Assembly (NCBI GenBank): GCA_039026555.1
Contig: JBCCMB010000103.1
Location: 1 to 9,963 of the forward strand
DNA from: JBCCMB01 sp039026555
GTDB taxonomy: Bacteria; Pseudomonadota; Alphaproteobacteria; Caulobacterales; Hyphomonadaceae
DNA length: 9,963 nt
Reading direction: 5' to 3'
Shown here: positions 1 through 7,897 of the stretch, in pieces
How positions within the stretch are numbered: the stretch's first letter is position 1
Layout of the letters: every line of letters begins with the position of its first letter
Translations under genes and position numbers: made by a program
Notes under the pieces: model-generated
Databases searched by the model: none
What the model was told of the DNA's origin: nothing
The model's input: the letters and a program-made list of their open reading frames with translations, nothing else

Positions 1-507
1 GCGCTTATGGGCGTGGCGGCGGGCGAAGCTCTGGGTGCGCCGGCCGTGTTGGTTTACATGACGATTTACGTCGCCACGACGCTGGGCATTTTCGGCGGCG
101 TGCTGGCCATGCGCCGGCGCGACGGCATGGTTGAGGATGTGTCTGATCTCAATGGTTTGATCCGTCACCGGCCCGGTGTGGCGGTCGGTATGACGCTTTT
201 GGTGTTCTCCGTCGCCGGCATCCCGCCTCTGGCCGGGTTTTTCGGAAAATGGATGGTGTTCAAAGCGGCGCTGGACGCAGATTTGCTTTGGCTTGTGATC
301 GTCGGCGTCGTCGCGTCTGTTGTGTCGCTTGGCTATTACCTCCGCATCGTCTGGGCGATGATGGTGGAGCCGGCCGAAGAAAAGTTGGAGCCGGCGGACG
401 GCGCTGTGGCGCTCACCATTTATGGCGCAACCGCTTTGGCGTTTCCGGTATTCGTTGTTTGGATCGGCGCGCTGATGACGCTGGCTGAAACTGCGGCGGC
501 CGGATAG
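1..507 (+). CDS. nuoN: NADH-quinone oxidoreductase subunit N, 3' part (5' end outside window)
   Basis: Frame 1 is open from the first base to TAG at 505-507, giving 168 codons. This is the C-terminal third of a protein that is usually about 480 residues, so the true start lies upstream and the ATG at 7 is internal. NuoN is one of the antiporter-like proton-pumping subunits in the membrane arm of respiratory complex I. The fragment has four hydrophobic spans (about residues 14-37, 59-80, 94-121 and 134-162 of the fragment). The family signature AGIPPLAGFFGKW sits at about 72-84 and includes the conserved lysine of the GFFGK motif. The loop DLNGLIRHRPG is also typical of NuoN. NuoL and NuoM share the fold, but position as the last nuo gene directly before birA supports NuoN. 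The stop codon abuts the birA start, so the two are probably co-transcribed. Confidence 0.93.
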   Translation, partial: ALMGVAAGEALGAPAVLVYMTIYVATTLGIFGGVLAMRRRDGMVEDVSDLNGLIRHRPGVAVGMTLLVFSVAGIPPLAGFFGKWMVFKAALDADLLWLVIVGVVASVVSLGYYLRIVWAMMVEPAEEKLEPADGAVALTIYGATALAFPVFVVWIGALMTLAETAAAG

Positions 508-1269
508 GTGACCTCAATTCTCGGCGCAGCGTTGGCGCAGCCCTGGCCGGCGCTTTGGTATGAAACGCTGGACAGCACCAATGAAGAAGCGCGTCGGCGG
601 GCGTCGCAGGGTGATTTTGGGCCGGCATGGATCGCAGCGCGCCAGCAAAGCGCGGGACGTGGGCGGCGCGGTCGGGATTGGATCTCGCCCGCGGGTAATC
701 TCTTCACCACGGCGCTGTTTCCTTTTGATCGAACGCCGGAAGACGCCGCGCTTTTGTGCTTTTCGACAGGCCTTGCGGTGATCGATGCGCTTGACGCGTT
801 AGGCGCCGACACGGCCGGTGTCGGCCTCAAATGGCCAAATGATGTGCGCCGTAATCAAGCGAAACTCTGCGGGATATTGATCGAGACGGGGACGGCGAGC
901 AGTGGTCTGATGTGGATCGCCGCCGGCGTCGGCGTCAACGTCGCAACCGCGCCGAGTGCGGATCAGGCCTCGCTCTGCGTCAAAGATCTGCAGGGCGGCG
1001 AGGATGCGAGCGCTGCGAGCGTGTTGGACGCTTTGTCCGAGGCCTTTCGCGTGCGCGTGTCGCAATTGCTGACGGGCGGTTTTGATCCCGTGCGCCAGGA
1101 CTGGCTGAAACGCTCCGAAGGCATGGGGCGCCGGGTGGTCGCTAAGCCCGGAAATGATACGGTGGAGGGCGTGATGGAGGGGCTCGGCGAAGACGGCGCA
1201 TTGATCCTACGCCTGGACTCCGGCGCACAGCGGCGCATAACGGCGGGCGAAGTATCTTTAGTGGCGTAG
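508..1269 (+). CDS. birA: Biotin--[acetyl-CoA-carboxylase] ligase, monofunctional
   Basis: A 253-residue cytosolic enzyme that activates biotin with ATP to biotinyl-AMP and transfers it to the lysine of biotin carboxyl carrier domains. Visible motifs are DSTN (22-25), the biotin/adenylate loop SAGRGRRGR (48-56), KWPND (108-112) and KLCGIL (119-124), whose lysine matches the conserved active-site lysine of the family. A small C-terminal barrel follows from about 205 and ends in ITAGEVSLV. There is no N-terminal winged-helix domain, so this is the short form and should not act as the biotin operon repressor known from E. coli BirA. The start chosen is GTG at 508, immediately after the nuoN stop, which implies translational coupling; no good Shine-Dalgarno sequence is visible. 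TTG at 532 is a possible alternative that would leave the DSTN region intact. Confidence 0.93.
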   Translation: MTSILGAALAQPWPALWYETLDSTNEEARRRASQGDFGPAWIAARQQSAGRGRRGRDWISPAGNLFTTALFPFDRTPEDAALLCFSTGLAVIDALDALGADTAGVGLKWPNDVRRNQAKLCGILIETGTASSGLMWIAAGVGVNVATAPSADQASLCVKDLQGGEDASAASVLDALSEAFRVRVSQLLTGGFDPVRQDWLKRSEGMGRRVVAKPGNDTVEGVMEGLGEDGALILRLDSGAQRRITAGEVSLVA

Positions 1270-1310
1270 CCTTGGGCGATCCGGCTCAGGGATAGACGGG
1301 AGCGAAGCGC

Positions 1311-2102
1311 ATGCTGTTGGCGATCGATACGGGCAACACGAACATGGTGTTCGCCGTGCACGACGGAGAAAAATGGCGCGCGCAATGGCGCAGCGCGACC
1401 GACAGCACGAAGACCGCCGACGACTATGCGGTTTGGCTCGCGCAATTGCTGGCGATGGAAGGGCTGGCGCTATCAGACATTGACGATTGCATAATCTCCA
1501 CCGTGGTGCCGCAAGGCTTGTTCAATCAGCGCAATTTGGCGCGCCGCTATCTACAAGTGGAGCCCTTCGTGATCGGCGAAAATGTCGATCTCGGCGTGAA
1601 GGTGCGTTATCCCAATCCGGCGGAAGTGGGCGCGGACCGCTTGGTCAACGCCGTGGGCGCATTCGCCGAACACGGCGGCCCTTTGATTGTAATCGACAGC
1701 GGAACTGCAACCACGTTTGACGTGGTTGGCGAAGACGGCGCGTTTGAAGGCGGCATTATCGCGCCGGGCATCAATTTATCCATGCGCGCACTGCACGACG
1801 CTTCCGCCAAATTGCCCCGCGTGGCGATCCAGAAACCGCGTCAGGGGCGCGTTATCGGCAATGACACGGTCACCGCCATGCAATCCGGCGTCTTTTGGGG
1901 CTATATGGATCTGATCGACGGGCTGGTTCGACGTGTTAAAGACGAATATGGAAAGCCCATGAAGGTTGTGGCCACAGGCGGCATCGCCTCTATATTTGAC
2001 GGATCGGCGCGCACGATCGACCATTACGATCAAGACATCACAATTCGAGGATTGCTTCTCCTCTACGAACGGAATCTAGCCGCGGCCAGCGCGGAAAAAT
2101 AA
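1311..2102 (+). CDS. coaX: Type III pantothenate kinase
   Basis: A 263-residue kinase of the ASKHA fold that phosphorylates pantothenate to 4'-phosphopantothenate, the first step of CoA synthesis. Family motifs are in order: the phosphate-binding DTGNT (6-10), GADR (107-110) with the conserved acidic residue, DSGTATTFD (129-137), GGIIAPG (147-153) and ATGG (221-224). Length is normal for the family. The start is ATG at 1311, preceded by the Shine-Dalgarno-like CGGGAG at 1297-1302 with 8 bases of spacing. Type III enzymes typically use a monovalent cation and are not feedback-inhibited by CoA; this is family knowledge, not visible here. The gene follows birA after 41 bp and precedes rnj by 4 bp. 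Older annotations may call this family Baf or a transcriptional activator. Confidence 0.95.
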   Translation: MLLAIDTGNTNMVFAVHDGEKWRAQWRSATDSTKTADDYAVWLAQLLAMEGLALSDIDDCIISTVVPQGLFNQRNLARRYLQVEPFVIGENVDLGVKVRYPNPAEVGADRLVNAVGAFAEHGGPLIVIDSGTATTFDVVGEDGAFEGGIIAPGINLSMRALHDASAKLPRVAIQKPRQGRVIGNDTVTAMQSGVFWGYMDLIDGLVRRVKDEYGKPMKVVATGGIASIFDGSARTIDHYDQDITIRGLLLLYERNLAAASAEK

Positions 2103-2106
2103 GTTT

Positions 2107-3765
2107 ATGACCACATCAGAATTGCTGTTTGCGCCGCTCGGCGGATGCCGAGAGATCGGCATGAATTTGAACGCATATGCGTACGGTCCCATCTCCGATC
2201 GGAAATGGTTGATCGTGGATGTCGGCGTCACCTTTGGCGACGCCTCTACACCCGGCGTCGACCTGATTATGCCTGATCCCTTGTTTCTCGAAGGCGAGGA
2301 TATCGTCGCGATTGTGCTGACCCACGCGCATGAAGATCACATTGGCGCAGTCGCGCATTTGTGGCCCCGTTTGCGCGCGCCGGTCTACGCCACGCCTTTC
2401 ACCGCGCATTTGGTGATCGACAAGCTGAAAGAACAAGATCTGGACCGCGACGTCCGGGTCAACGTCATCGCGCCGGGCGACAAGCGACAATTGGGTCCGT
2501 TTGAGATCTCTTTGGTGCCGTTGACGCACTCGATTCCCGAAATGAACGGGTTGGCGATCACGACGGATCTGGGCGTCGTGTTCCATACCGGCGATTGGAA
2601 GATCGACGCGAACCCGCTGGTTGGCCGCGATTTCGACATGGACGGGGTCAAAGCGCTGGGCGATGCGGGAGTTCTCGCCATGGTGTGCGACAGCACGAAT
2701 GTGTTCGAAGAGGGCGAGAGCGGCTCTGAACTCGGCGTGCGCGAGGCGTTGACGCAAGTCGTGGCGGCCGAAACTGGGCGGGTCGCGATCACCACGTTCG
2801 CCTCTAACGTGGCGCGGCTGGAGAGCGCCTGTATGGCGGCGACGGCGAATGATCGAAGCGTCTGCTTGGTTGGGCGCTCCATGTTCCGGATCACGGCGGC
2901 TGCAAAAGCGGTCGGTATGCTGCAAGACGTCAATTTCGTGGACATGGAGGACGCCAAACACCTCCCGCCGGAGAATACTATGTTCCTTTGCACGGGGTCG
3001 CAGGGCGAACCGCGTGCGGCGTTGTCGCGTATTGCGCGCGGAGATCATCCACATGTTGAGATGGGCGAGGGGGACACGGTGATCTTCTCGTCTCGCGTCA
3101 TCCCCGGCAATGAACGCGGGATCTACGACCTTCAGAATGATCTGGCGGATCGGGGCGTTAAGATCGTCACCGAGCGGCAAGCGCCGATCCACGTGTCCGG
3201 ACATCCCTGCCGCGATGAATTGCGGCGCATGTATCAATGGGCGCGCCCGCAAATCTCAGTGCCGGTGCACGGCGAGCGTCGGCACATCATCGAACATGCG
3301 CGCTTCGCCAAATCCTTGCAGGTTCCCGAGGCTGTCACGCCGACAAATGGCGATGTGGTGAAACTAGCGCCCGGCCCGGTAGAGATTGTGGACGAAGCTC
3401 CGGTGGGGCGGCTCTATCTCGACGGGAACACGCTCACGCCGGAAAACGCCGGCGGCATGTCGGAACGCCGCAAGCTGAGTTTTTCAGGCTATGTCGGCGT
3501 TTCGGTTGCGATCGACGACAAGGGCAACGCGAAAGATGGGCCCATTGTCGCCGTACGCGGATTTTCAGAAAGCGACGGGCGCGTGGCTGATGAAAGCTTG
3601 GAACCATTGGATGAGGCGGCCGAAGATGCGTTCGATAAATTGTCGCGCAAAGATCTAAGCGATGATGAAGCGGTCGAGCGGTTGCTGGGCCGCGCGGTGC
3701 GCCGGGCCGCCGAAGCGACGTTCGGCAAACGGCCGATCGTCGACGTAACCGTACTTCGCGTCTAG
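2107..3765 (+). CDS. rnj: Ribonuclease J (metallo-beta-lactamase/beta-CASP RNase)
   Basis: A 552-residue zinc-dependent RNase with 5'-3' exonuclease and endonuclease activity in its family, acting in mRNA decay and rRNA maturation in the cytoplasm. The start of the beta-lactamase fold is LGGCREIGMN (11-20). Metal-binding signatures are HAHEDH (73-78), His141 in LTHSIPE and Asp163 in HTGDWK. The beta-CASP part holds CDSTN (194-198), TTFASNVARLES (229-240), CTGSQGEP (295-302) and VSGHP (363-367), followed by VPVHGERRH (385-393). A C-terminal domain runs from about 455. All expected catalytic residues are present and length is normal. The start is ATG at 2107, four bases after the coaX stop. A Shine-Dalgarno match is weak, so coupling to coaX is likely. 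Alphaproteobacteria commonly carry RNase J beside RNase E; whether RNase E exists here cannot be seen. Confidence 0.95.
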   Translation: MTTSELLFAPLGGCREIGMNLNAYAYGPISDRKWLIVDVGVTFGDASTPGVDLIMPDPLFLEGEDIVAIVLTHAHEDHIGAVAHLWPRLRAPVYATPFTAHLVIDKLKEQDLDRDVRVNVIAPGDKRQLGPFEISLVPLTHSIPEMNGLAITTDLGVVFHTGDWKIDANPLVGRDFDMDGVKALGDAGVLAMVCDSTNVFEEGESGSELGVREALTQVVAAETGRVAITTFASNVARLESACMAATANDRSVCLVGRSMFRITAAAKAVGMLQDVNFVDMEDAKHLPPENTMFLCTGSQGEPRAALSRIARGDHPHVEMGEGDTVIFSSRVIPGNERGIYDLQNDLADRGVKIVTERQAPIHVSGHPCRDELRRMYQWARPQISVPVHGERRHIIEHARFAKSLQVPEAVTPTNGDVVKLAPGPVEIVDEAPVGRLYLDGNTLTPENAGGMSERRKLSFSGYVGVSVAIDDKGNAKDGPIVAVRGFSESDGRVADESLEPLDEAAEDAFDKLSRKDLSDDEAVERLLGRAVRRAAEATFGKRPIVDVTVLRV

Positions 3766-3792
3766 CAAAACAAGAAGAGAGGGAAATTCACC

Positions 3793-4203
3793 ATGGTTGG
3801 CAGACTAAATCACATCGGCGTCGCCGTTCCATCCATCAAAGACGCGATGGAGACCTATCGCACTCTGTATGGCGCAACCGAGTTTACCGAACCCTTCGAC
3901 ATGCCTGCGCAGGGCGTGAAAGTCGGATTTGTGGATCTGCCGAACACACAGATTGAATTGATCGAACCGCTCGGCGATGACAGTCCGATCGTCAATTTCT
4001 TGAACGCCAACCCTAAGGGCGGCCAGCATCATGTGTGTTTTGAGGTGCCTGATATCCAAGAAGCGAAAGCGGATATGGAAGCGAAAGGGGCCACGGTGCT
4101 TGGCGAACCGCGCTTAGGCGCGCATGGGACCATGGTGATCTTCATTCACCCAAAGAATTCTGACGGCGTGCTGGTCGAATTAATGGAAACGCCTAAGCAC
4201 TAG
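3793..4203 (+). CDS. mce: Methylmalonyl-CoA epimerase (VOC/glyoxalase fold)
   Basis: A 136-residue metalloenzyme that interconverts (S)- and (R)-methylmalonyl-CoA, linking propionyl-CoA carboxylase to methylmalonyl-CoA mutase and so to succinyl-CoA. It consists of two beta-alpha-beta-beta-beta modules. Candidate metal ligands fit the family pattern: His7 in LNHIGVAV, Gln53 in NTQIELIEPL, His79 or His80 in GGQHHVCFEV, and Glu129 in VLVELME. The phrase pair HHVCFEV and GTMVIFIHPK is typical of the epimerase rather than of glyoxalase I. The start is ATG at 3793, with a strong AG-rich Shine-Dalgarno AGAGGG at 3778-3783. It lies 27 bp after rnj and 10 bp before the next gene. No mutase or carboxylase gene is in the window. 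A different VOC-family function is possible but less likely. Confidence 0.9.
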   Translation: MVGRLNHIGVAVPSIKDAMETYRTLYGATEFTEPFDMPAQGVKVGFVDLPNTQIELIEPLGDDSPIVNFLNANPKGGQHHVCFEVPDIQEAKADMEAKGATVLGEPRLGAHGTMVIFIHPKNSDGVLVELMETPKH

Positions 4204-4213
4204 GACGCATATC

Positions 4214-4474
4214 ATGGATTGGTTCGGCGCCGTCGTCGTTTTCGTTCTCAGCTCTTGGCTGGTCTTCTTTATGATCGCGTCTGCGGGGATCACTACGCAG
4301 GCGGAAGATGGACATGTTGTGGAGGGGTCGGAACCCTCCGCGCCGATCAACCCGCAAATCGGCAAAAAGGCGCTAATCTCCATGGCTGGCGGGGCGGTGA
4401 TTACGCTTATCGTCTTCGTCGCTGAAGTGCTGGGCGTGTTCTCATACTTGTTGAGGATCGCAATGCCCGCTTAA
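4214..4474 (+). CDS. DUF1467 family small inner-membrane protein, function unknown
   Basis: An 86-residue protein with two hydrophobic spans (about 3-24 and 55-81). They are joined by a polar loop with an acidic patch and a PSAPINP stretch, followed by a basic KK just before the second span. I recognise the pattern as the DUF1467 family, known from alphaproteobacterial genomes and often found between mce and proS; no biochemical function is known to me. The first span may be read as a signal sequence by predictors, but with a second span at the C-terminus a two-pass membrane protein is more plausible. The start is ATG at 4214; AGGA at 4202-4205 overlaps the mce stop codon and sits 8 bases upstream. 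It is probably translated from the same message as mce. Confidence 0.8.
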   Translation: MDWFGAVVVFVLSSWLVFFMIASAGITTQAEDGHVVEGSEPSAPINPQIGKKALISMAGGAVITLIVFVAEVLGVFSYLLRIAMPA

Positions 4475-4542
4475 GCGCGTTGCATACGGCCTATCGGGCG
4501 GCTAAGCACATGTCTCTTTTGTCATGAGGAGCGCCGGCCTAA

Positions 4543-5883
4543 ATGCGCCTGTCCAAATACTTCCTGCCGGTCCTGAAAGAAACGCCTGCGGACGCCCAGA
4601 TCGCATCGCATCAATTGATGCTGCGCGCAGGCTTAGTAAAGCAAAACGGTGCTGGGATTTACACCTGGCTGCCTTTGGGGCTGCGCGTTTTAAAGAAGAT
4701 CGAGCAGATCGTGCGGGAAGAACAAAACCGCGCCGGCGCCGTGGAAGTTTTGATGCCGACCATCCAGCCGGCGGAGCTGTGGCGGGAAAGCGACCGTTAT
4801 GATGATTACGGCAAGGAGATGCTGCGAATCGTCGACCGGCATGATCGCGAAATGCTGTACGGGCCGACGAATGAAGAGATGATCACAGACGTGTTCCGCA
4901 CTTTCGTGCGTTCCTACAAGCAATTGCCGATGAATTTGTACCACATCCAGTGGAAATTCAGGGACGAGATCCGACCGCGTTTCGGCGTGATGCGGGGCCG
5001 CGAGTTTCTGATGAAAGACGCCTATTCCTTCGATCTGGACGAAGACGGCGCGCGGCGCTCATACTATAAAATGTTCTGCGCCTATCTGAACACGTTCGAG
5101 CGGATGGGACTCAAAACCATACCCATGCGCGCCGACACCGGTCCCATAGGCGGCGATCTCAGCCATGAATTCATTGTGCTGGCCGAAACCGGCGAAAGCG
5201 CCGTGTTTTGCGATAAGGAATTGGTGGATATGCCGGCGCCCGGCTTAGACATTGATTTCGAGAGCGATTTGACGGCGGAGATCGAAAAGCGCACCGGCTA
5301 TTACGCCGCGACTGAAGAGATGCATGACGAGACGCAATTTATGGCCGACGTACCCGAAGAGCGCAGGCTTGCCGCAAGAGGGATCGAAGTTGGCCATATT
5401 TTCAACTTCGGAACGAAATACTCCGAACCGTTGAAAGCGTTAGTTGCCACGGGCGATGGCAAGGAGGTTGCGGTTCAGATGGGATCTTACGGCGTTGGCG
5501 TGTCGCGATTGGTTGGTGCTGCGATCGAAGCCAATCATGATGAGAAGGGTTGTGTTTGGCCCGCGCCTATCGCGCCTTTCGACGCCGCCGTGGTGAATTT
5601 GCGCGTCGGCGACGATGCGTGCGATGCAGCCAGCGAAAGCGCCTACGTCAAGCTGCAAACGGCTGGGCTGGACGCGCTATATGACGATCGTGATGAACGT
5701 CCGGGTACGAAACTCTCGACGTTGGAGCTGATCGGCATCCCATCCGCTATTGTGATCGGGCCGCGGGGGCTGAAATCCGGCGTTGTGGAGCTCAAGGACC
5801 GCCGGTCGGGAGCGACCGAAGAAGTCTCGCTGGAGGCGGCGCTCAACAAACTGACGGCGACCAAATCCATGGCGGACGCTTAA
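4543..5883 (+). CDS. proS: Prolyl-tRNA synthetase, short form without INS editing domain
   Basis: A 446-residue class II aminoacyl-tRNA synthetase that charges tRNA-Pro. The N-terminal part includes GIYTWLPLGLRVL (38-50) and the proline-enzyme signature GPTNEE (107-112). Motif 2 spans FRDEIRPRFG (139-148) and RGREFLMKDAYSF (151-163). Motif 3 is GVGVSRLVGAAIE (317-329), and the anticodon-binding domain occupies about 345-440. The bacterial long form is about 570 residues because an editing (INS) domain lies between motifs 2 and 3; here that gap is short (about 150 residues), as known for alphaproteobacterial ProRS. Editing of Ala-tRNA-Pro would then need a separate YbaK/ProX-type protein, none of which is in the window. 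The start is ATG at 4543 with GAGGAG at 4526-4531, 11 bases upstream. Confidence 0.96.
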   Translation: MRLSKYFLPVLKETPADAQIASHQLMLRAGLVKQNGAGIYTWLPLGLRVLKKIEQIVREEQNRAGAVEVLMPTIQPAELWRESDRYDDYGKEMLRIVDRHDREMLYGPTNEEMITDVFRTFVRSYKQLPMNLYHIQWKFRDEIRPRFGVMRGREFLMKDAYSFDLDEDGARRSYYKMFCAYLNTFERMGLKTIPMRADTGPIGGDLSHEFIVLAETGESAVFCDKELVDMPAPGLDIDFESDLTAEIEKRTGYYAATEEMHDETQFMADVPEERRLAARGIEVGHIFNFGTKYSEPLKALVATGDGKEVAVQMGSYGVGVSRLVGAAIEANHDEKGCVWPAPIAPFDAAVVNLRVGDDACDAASESAYVKLQTAGLDALYDDRDERPGTKLSTLELIGIPSAIVIGPRGLKSGVVELKDRRSGATEEVSLEAALNKLTATKSMADA

Positions 5884-5886
5884 GCC

Positions 5887-7176
5887 TTGGCGGAGGCGCT
5901 GAAAACTCGGGGCACCCAGCCCTTCGGCCCGTTCGAGCGGATGTTGGCGCTGCGCTATTTGCGCGCCAAACGCGAGCATGGCGGTCTGGCGCTCATCTCA
6001 ATCGTTTCGACCATTGGCGTAACGCTGGCCGTGTTTGCTTTGATCACCATCATGTCGATCATGAACGGGTTCCGTTTGGAGTTGCTATCAAAAATCGTTG
6101 GTTTTGAGCCGCATGTGTATGTCGAGGTGTCGGGCATGCCGATGCCTGAGGCCGATCGGTTTATGCAGGATTTGGCGGTGCAGGTTGGCGTGACGGCGGT
6201 GGAGCCTTTAATTGATGATCAGGTCCTCGCCACGGCGAATGGCCGGCAAGAAGGCGTGGCGGTGCGCGGTGTGCGGCCGAAAGATCTGCAAGCCAACGAT
6301 CTCATCCGCGACGGGGTGGTTCAAGGCGAGTTGGAAGGCTTTGGATCCGTCGGATTGAAGTCCACCGATGTTGTCGTCGGCGCCGGGCTGGCCCGCGCTT
6401 TGGGACTGACGATCGGTTCGCCCTTGAAGCTTATCTCGCCGGAAGGCGCCTCTACGGCGTTCGGCGTTGCACCGCGCTCGAAGACATATGAAGTCTCGGC
6501 GATCTTCAATGTCGGCAATGAAAAATATGATCGGTACCTCGTCTTTATGCCGATTGGGCAGGCCGGCTTGTTCTTCAATGAGCGCAATGGCTATCGCACG
6601 ATCGGCGTTCGCTTGAGCGATCCGGACGATGCAGGAGACTTTGTCAGCCTTTTGCGGCGCGAGCAGATCACCGACCGTTTCGCCTATGATTGGCAGCGCT
6701 TGAACGCGCAATTTGTCACGGCGCTCATCGTTGAACGTAATGTGATGCGCATCATCATGATGATTGTGGTGATGATCACCGCGCTCAATATCATCACTGG
6801 CGTCTTGATGCTGGTGAAGAACAAAGCGCGCGACATCGCGATTTTGCGCACCATTGGCGCAACGCGCGGCGGGGTTGTGCGGATCTTTTTGATGACCGGC
6901 TCAATATTGGGCGCCGTTGGCGTGCTGACGGGCTTGGTGCTTGGCGTCGCGTTCGTCCTCAATATCGGACCTATTCAGCACGCAATTGAAGGCGCGCTGG
7001 GCGTGGAGCTGTTTCCAAAATCTATCTACATGCTGGATGCGATCCCGGCTCAGCTGCAATGGTCTGAAGTTGCGATCGTGACCGGTTGGGCCTTCATCAT
7101 GACGATGTTGACCACGCTGATCCCCTCCATGTGGGCCTCACGCCTTGATCCGGTGGAGGCGCTGCGAAACCAATGA
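5887..7176 (+). CDS. lolC: Lipoprotein-releasing ABC transporter permease (LolC/E family)
   Basis: The inner-membrane subunit of the Lol system, which extracts outer-membrane lipoproteins from the inner membrane and hands them to LolA. The family layout is complete: a first span (about 33-58) ending in the conserved SIMNGFR, a large periplasmic domain (about 64-280), and three C-terminal spans (about 283-309, 333-360 and 393-414). The cytoplasmic coupling segment KNKARDIAILRTIGATRG lies at 311-328, and the end is DPVEALRNQ. The segment ISPEGAST...APRSKTYEV (about 183-203) sits where the LolA-binding Hook of LolC is expected; that match is inference. The start chosen is TTG at 5887, three bases after the proS stop in the same frame, because residues 12-20 (PFGPFERML) look conserved for the family. 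ATG at 5941 is the alternative, 18 residues shorter and without a spaced Shine-Dalgarno. Confidence 0.92.
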   Translation: MAEALKTRGTQPFGPFERMLALRYLRAKREHGGLALISIVSTIGVTLAVFALITIMSIMNGFRLELLSKIVGFEPHVYVEVSGMPMPEADRFMQDLAVQVGVTAVEPLIDDQVLATANGRQEGVAVRGVRPKDLQANDLIRDGVVQGELEGFGSVGLKSTDVVVGAGLARALGLTIGSPLKLISPEGASTAFGVAPRSKTYEVSAIFNVGNEKYDRYLVFMPIGQAGLFFNERNGYRTIGVRLSDPDDAGDFVSLLRREQITDRFAYDWQRLNAQFVTALIVERNVMRIIMMIVVMITALNIITGVLMLVKNKARDIAILRTIGATRGGVVRIFLMTGSILGAVGVLTGLVLGVAFVLNIGPIQHAIEGALGVELFPKSIYMLDAIPAQLQWSEVAIVTGWAFIMTMLTTLIPSMWASRLDPVEALRNQ

Positions 7177-7871
7177 ACGAAATCGTTCTAAAACTCACCG
7201 ACATTCATCGTCGCTATAAAACGGGCGAGGGCGCTTTGGACGTGCTCACCGGTGCGAATCTGGAATTGTCGCCTGGTCAGATGACCGGGCTGGTCGGGCC
7301 TTCAGGGTCGGGGAAATCGACTTTGTTGCACACGGCCGGACTGCTCGAGAAGCCGGACAAAGGTCAGGTTGAAGTGGATGGCCAGGACGCGCTGAAAATG
7401 TCGGATCGCGAACGGACGCGAGTACGGCGCACCAAATTAGGTTTTGTCTACCAATTTCATCATTTGCTGCCGGAATTGAACGCGGTGGACAATGTCGCGG
7501 CGCCCTTAATGATCAATGGCGTGAAGCGTAAATCAGCCCGCGGACGTGCGCGGGATTTGCTGTCGATTATGGGTTTGGAAGACCGCGAAACGCATCGGCC
7601 GGGACAATTGTCGGGCGGCGAGCAACAACGTGTGGCGATCGCCCGCGCCTTGGCGAATGCGCCCAAAGTGCTGATTGCGGATGAACCAACGGGCAATCTA
7701 GATCCGAACACGTCAGCGTCGGTGTTTCAGAGCCTGTTTGAAACGGCGCGGCTGGAAAAAGTGTCTGTTTTGGTCGCGACCCATAATATGGAGCTGACCA
7801 ATTATATGGACCGGGTGCTGACTTTGGATAGCGGTCAATTGGTGCCTGCTTCCGCCAGTTTGGCGGAATAG
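7173..7871 (+). CDS. lolD: Lipoprotein-releasing system ATP-binding protein
   Basis: A 232-residue ABC ATPase that powers the Lol permease from the cytoplasmic side. All nucleotide-binding elements are intact: Walker A GPSGSGKST (42-50), Q-loop Gln94 in FVYQFHHLLPE, signature LSGGEQ (146-151), Walker B VLIADE (166-171), D-loop NLD (175-177) and the switch His204 in VATHN. The FVYQFHHLLPELNAVDNV segment is characteristic of LolD/MacB-type ATPases, and the adjacent permease settles the assignment as LolD. The ATG overlaps the lolC stop (ATGA at 7173-7176), so translation is coupled and the subunits are likely made in fixed ratio. Confidence 0.96.
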   Translation: MNEIVLKLTDIHRRYKTGEGALDVLTGANLELSPGQMTGLVGPSGSGKSTLLHTAGLLEKPDKGQVEVDGQDALKMSDRERTRVRRTKLGFVYQFHHLLPELNAVDNVAAPLMINGVKRKSARGRARDLLSIMGLEDRETHRPGQLSGGEQQRVAIARALANAPKVLIADEPTGNLDPNTSASVFQSLFETARLEKVSVLVATHNMELTNYMDRVLTLDSGQLVPASASLAE

Positions 7872-7897
7872 GGTCGGCGATCCCCAGATTTGATCTC

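Noticed and set aside
2116..3252. Long open frame of 378 codons on the minus strand, opposite rnj
   Set aside because: It lies entirely inside the clearly recognised RNase J gene, its product is rich in Arg, His and Asp with no domain I recognise, and such antisense frames are common in GC-rich coding DNA.
4480..4508. Possible promoter for proS: TTGCAT, 17-base spacer, TAAGCA
   Set aside because: The -35-like hexamer is fair but the -10-like hexamer matches the consensus at only two positions, so it is not better than chance.
4475..4542. Possible terminator between the DUF1467 gene and proS
   Set aside because: Only 3-bp GCC/GGC pairing is seen, and the TCTCTTTTG run is not preceded by a stem.
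6208..6711. Open frame of 167 codons on the minus strand, opposite lolC
   Set aside because: It is fully inside lolC, has no recognisable domain or ribosome binding site, and is best explained as a shadow of lolC codon usage.
7634..7643. GGCGATCGCC palindrome inside lolD, resembling HIP1
   Set aside because: A single copy in a coding region rich in GATC and GCG; no repeats of it in the window suggest a function.
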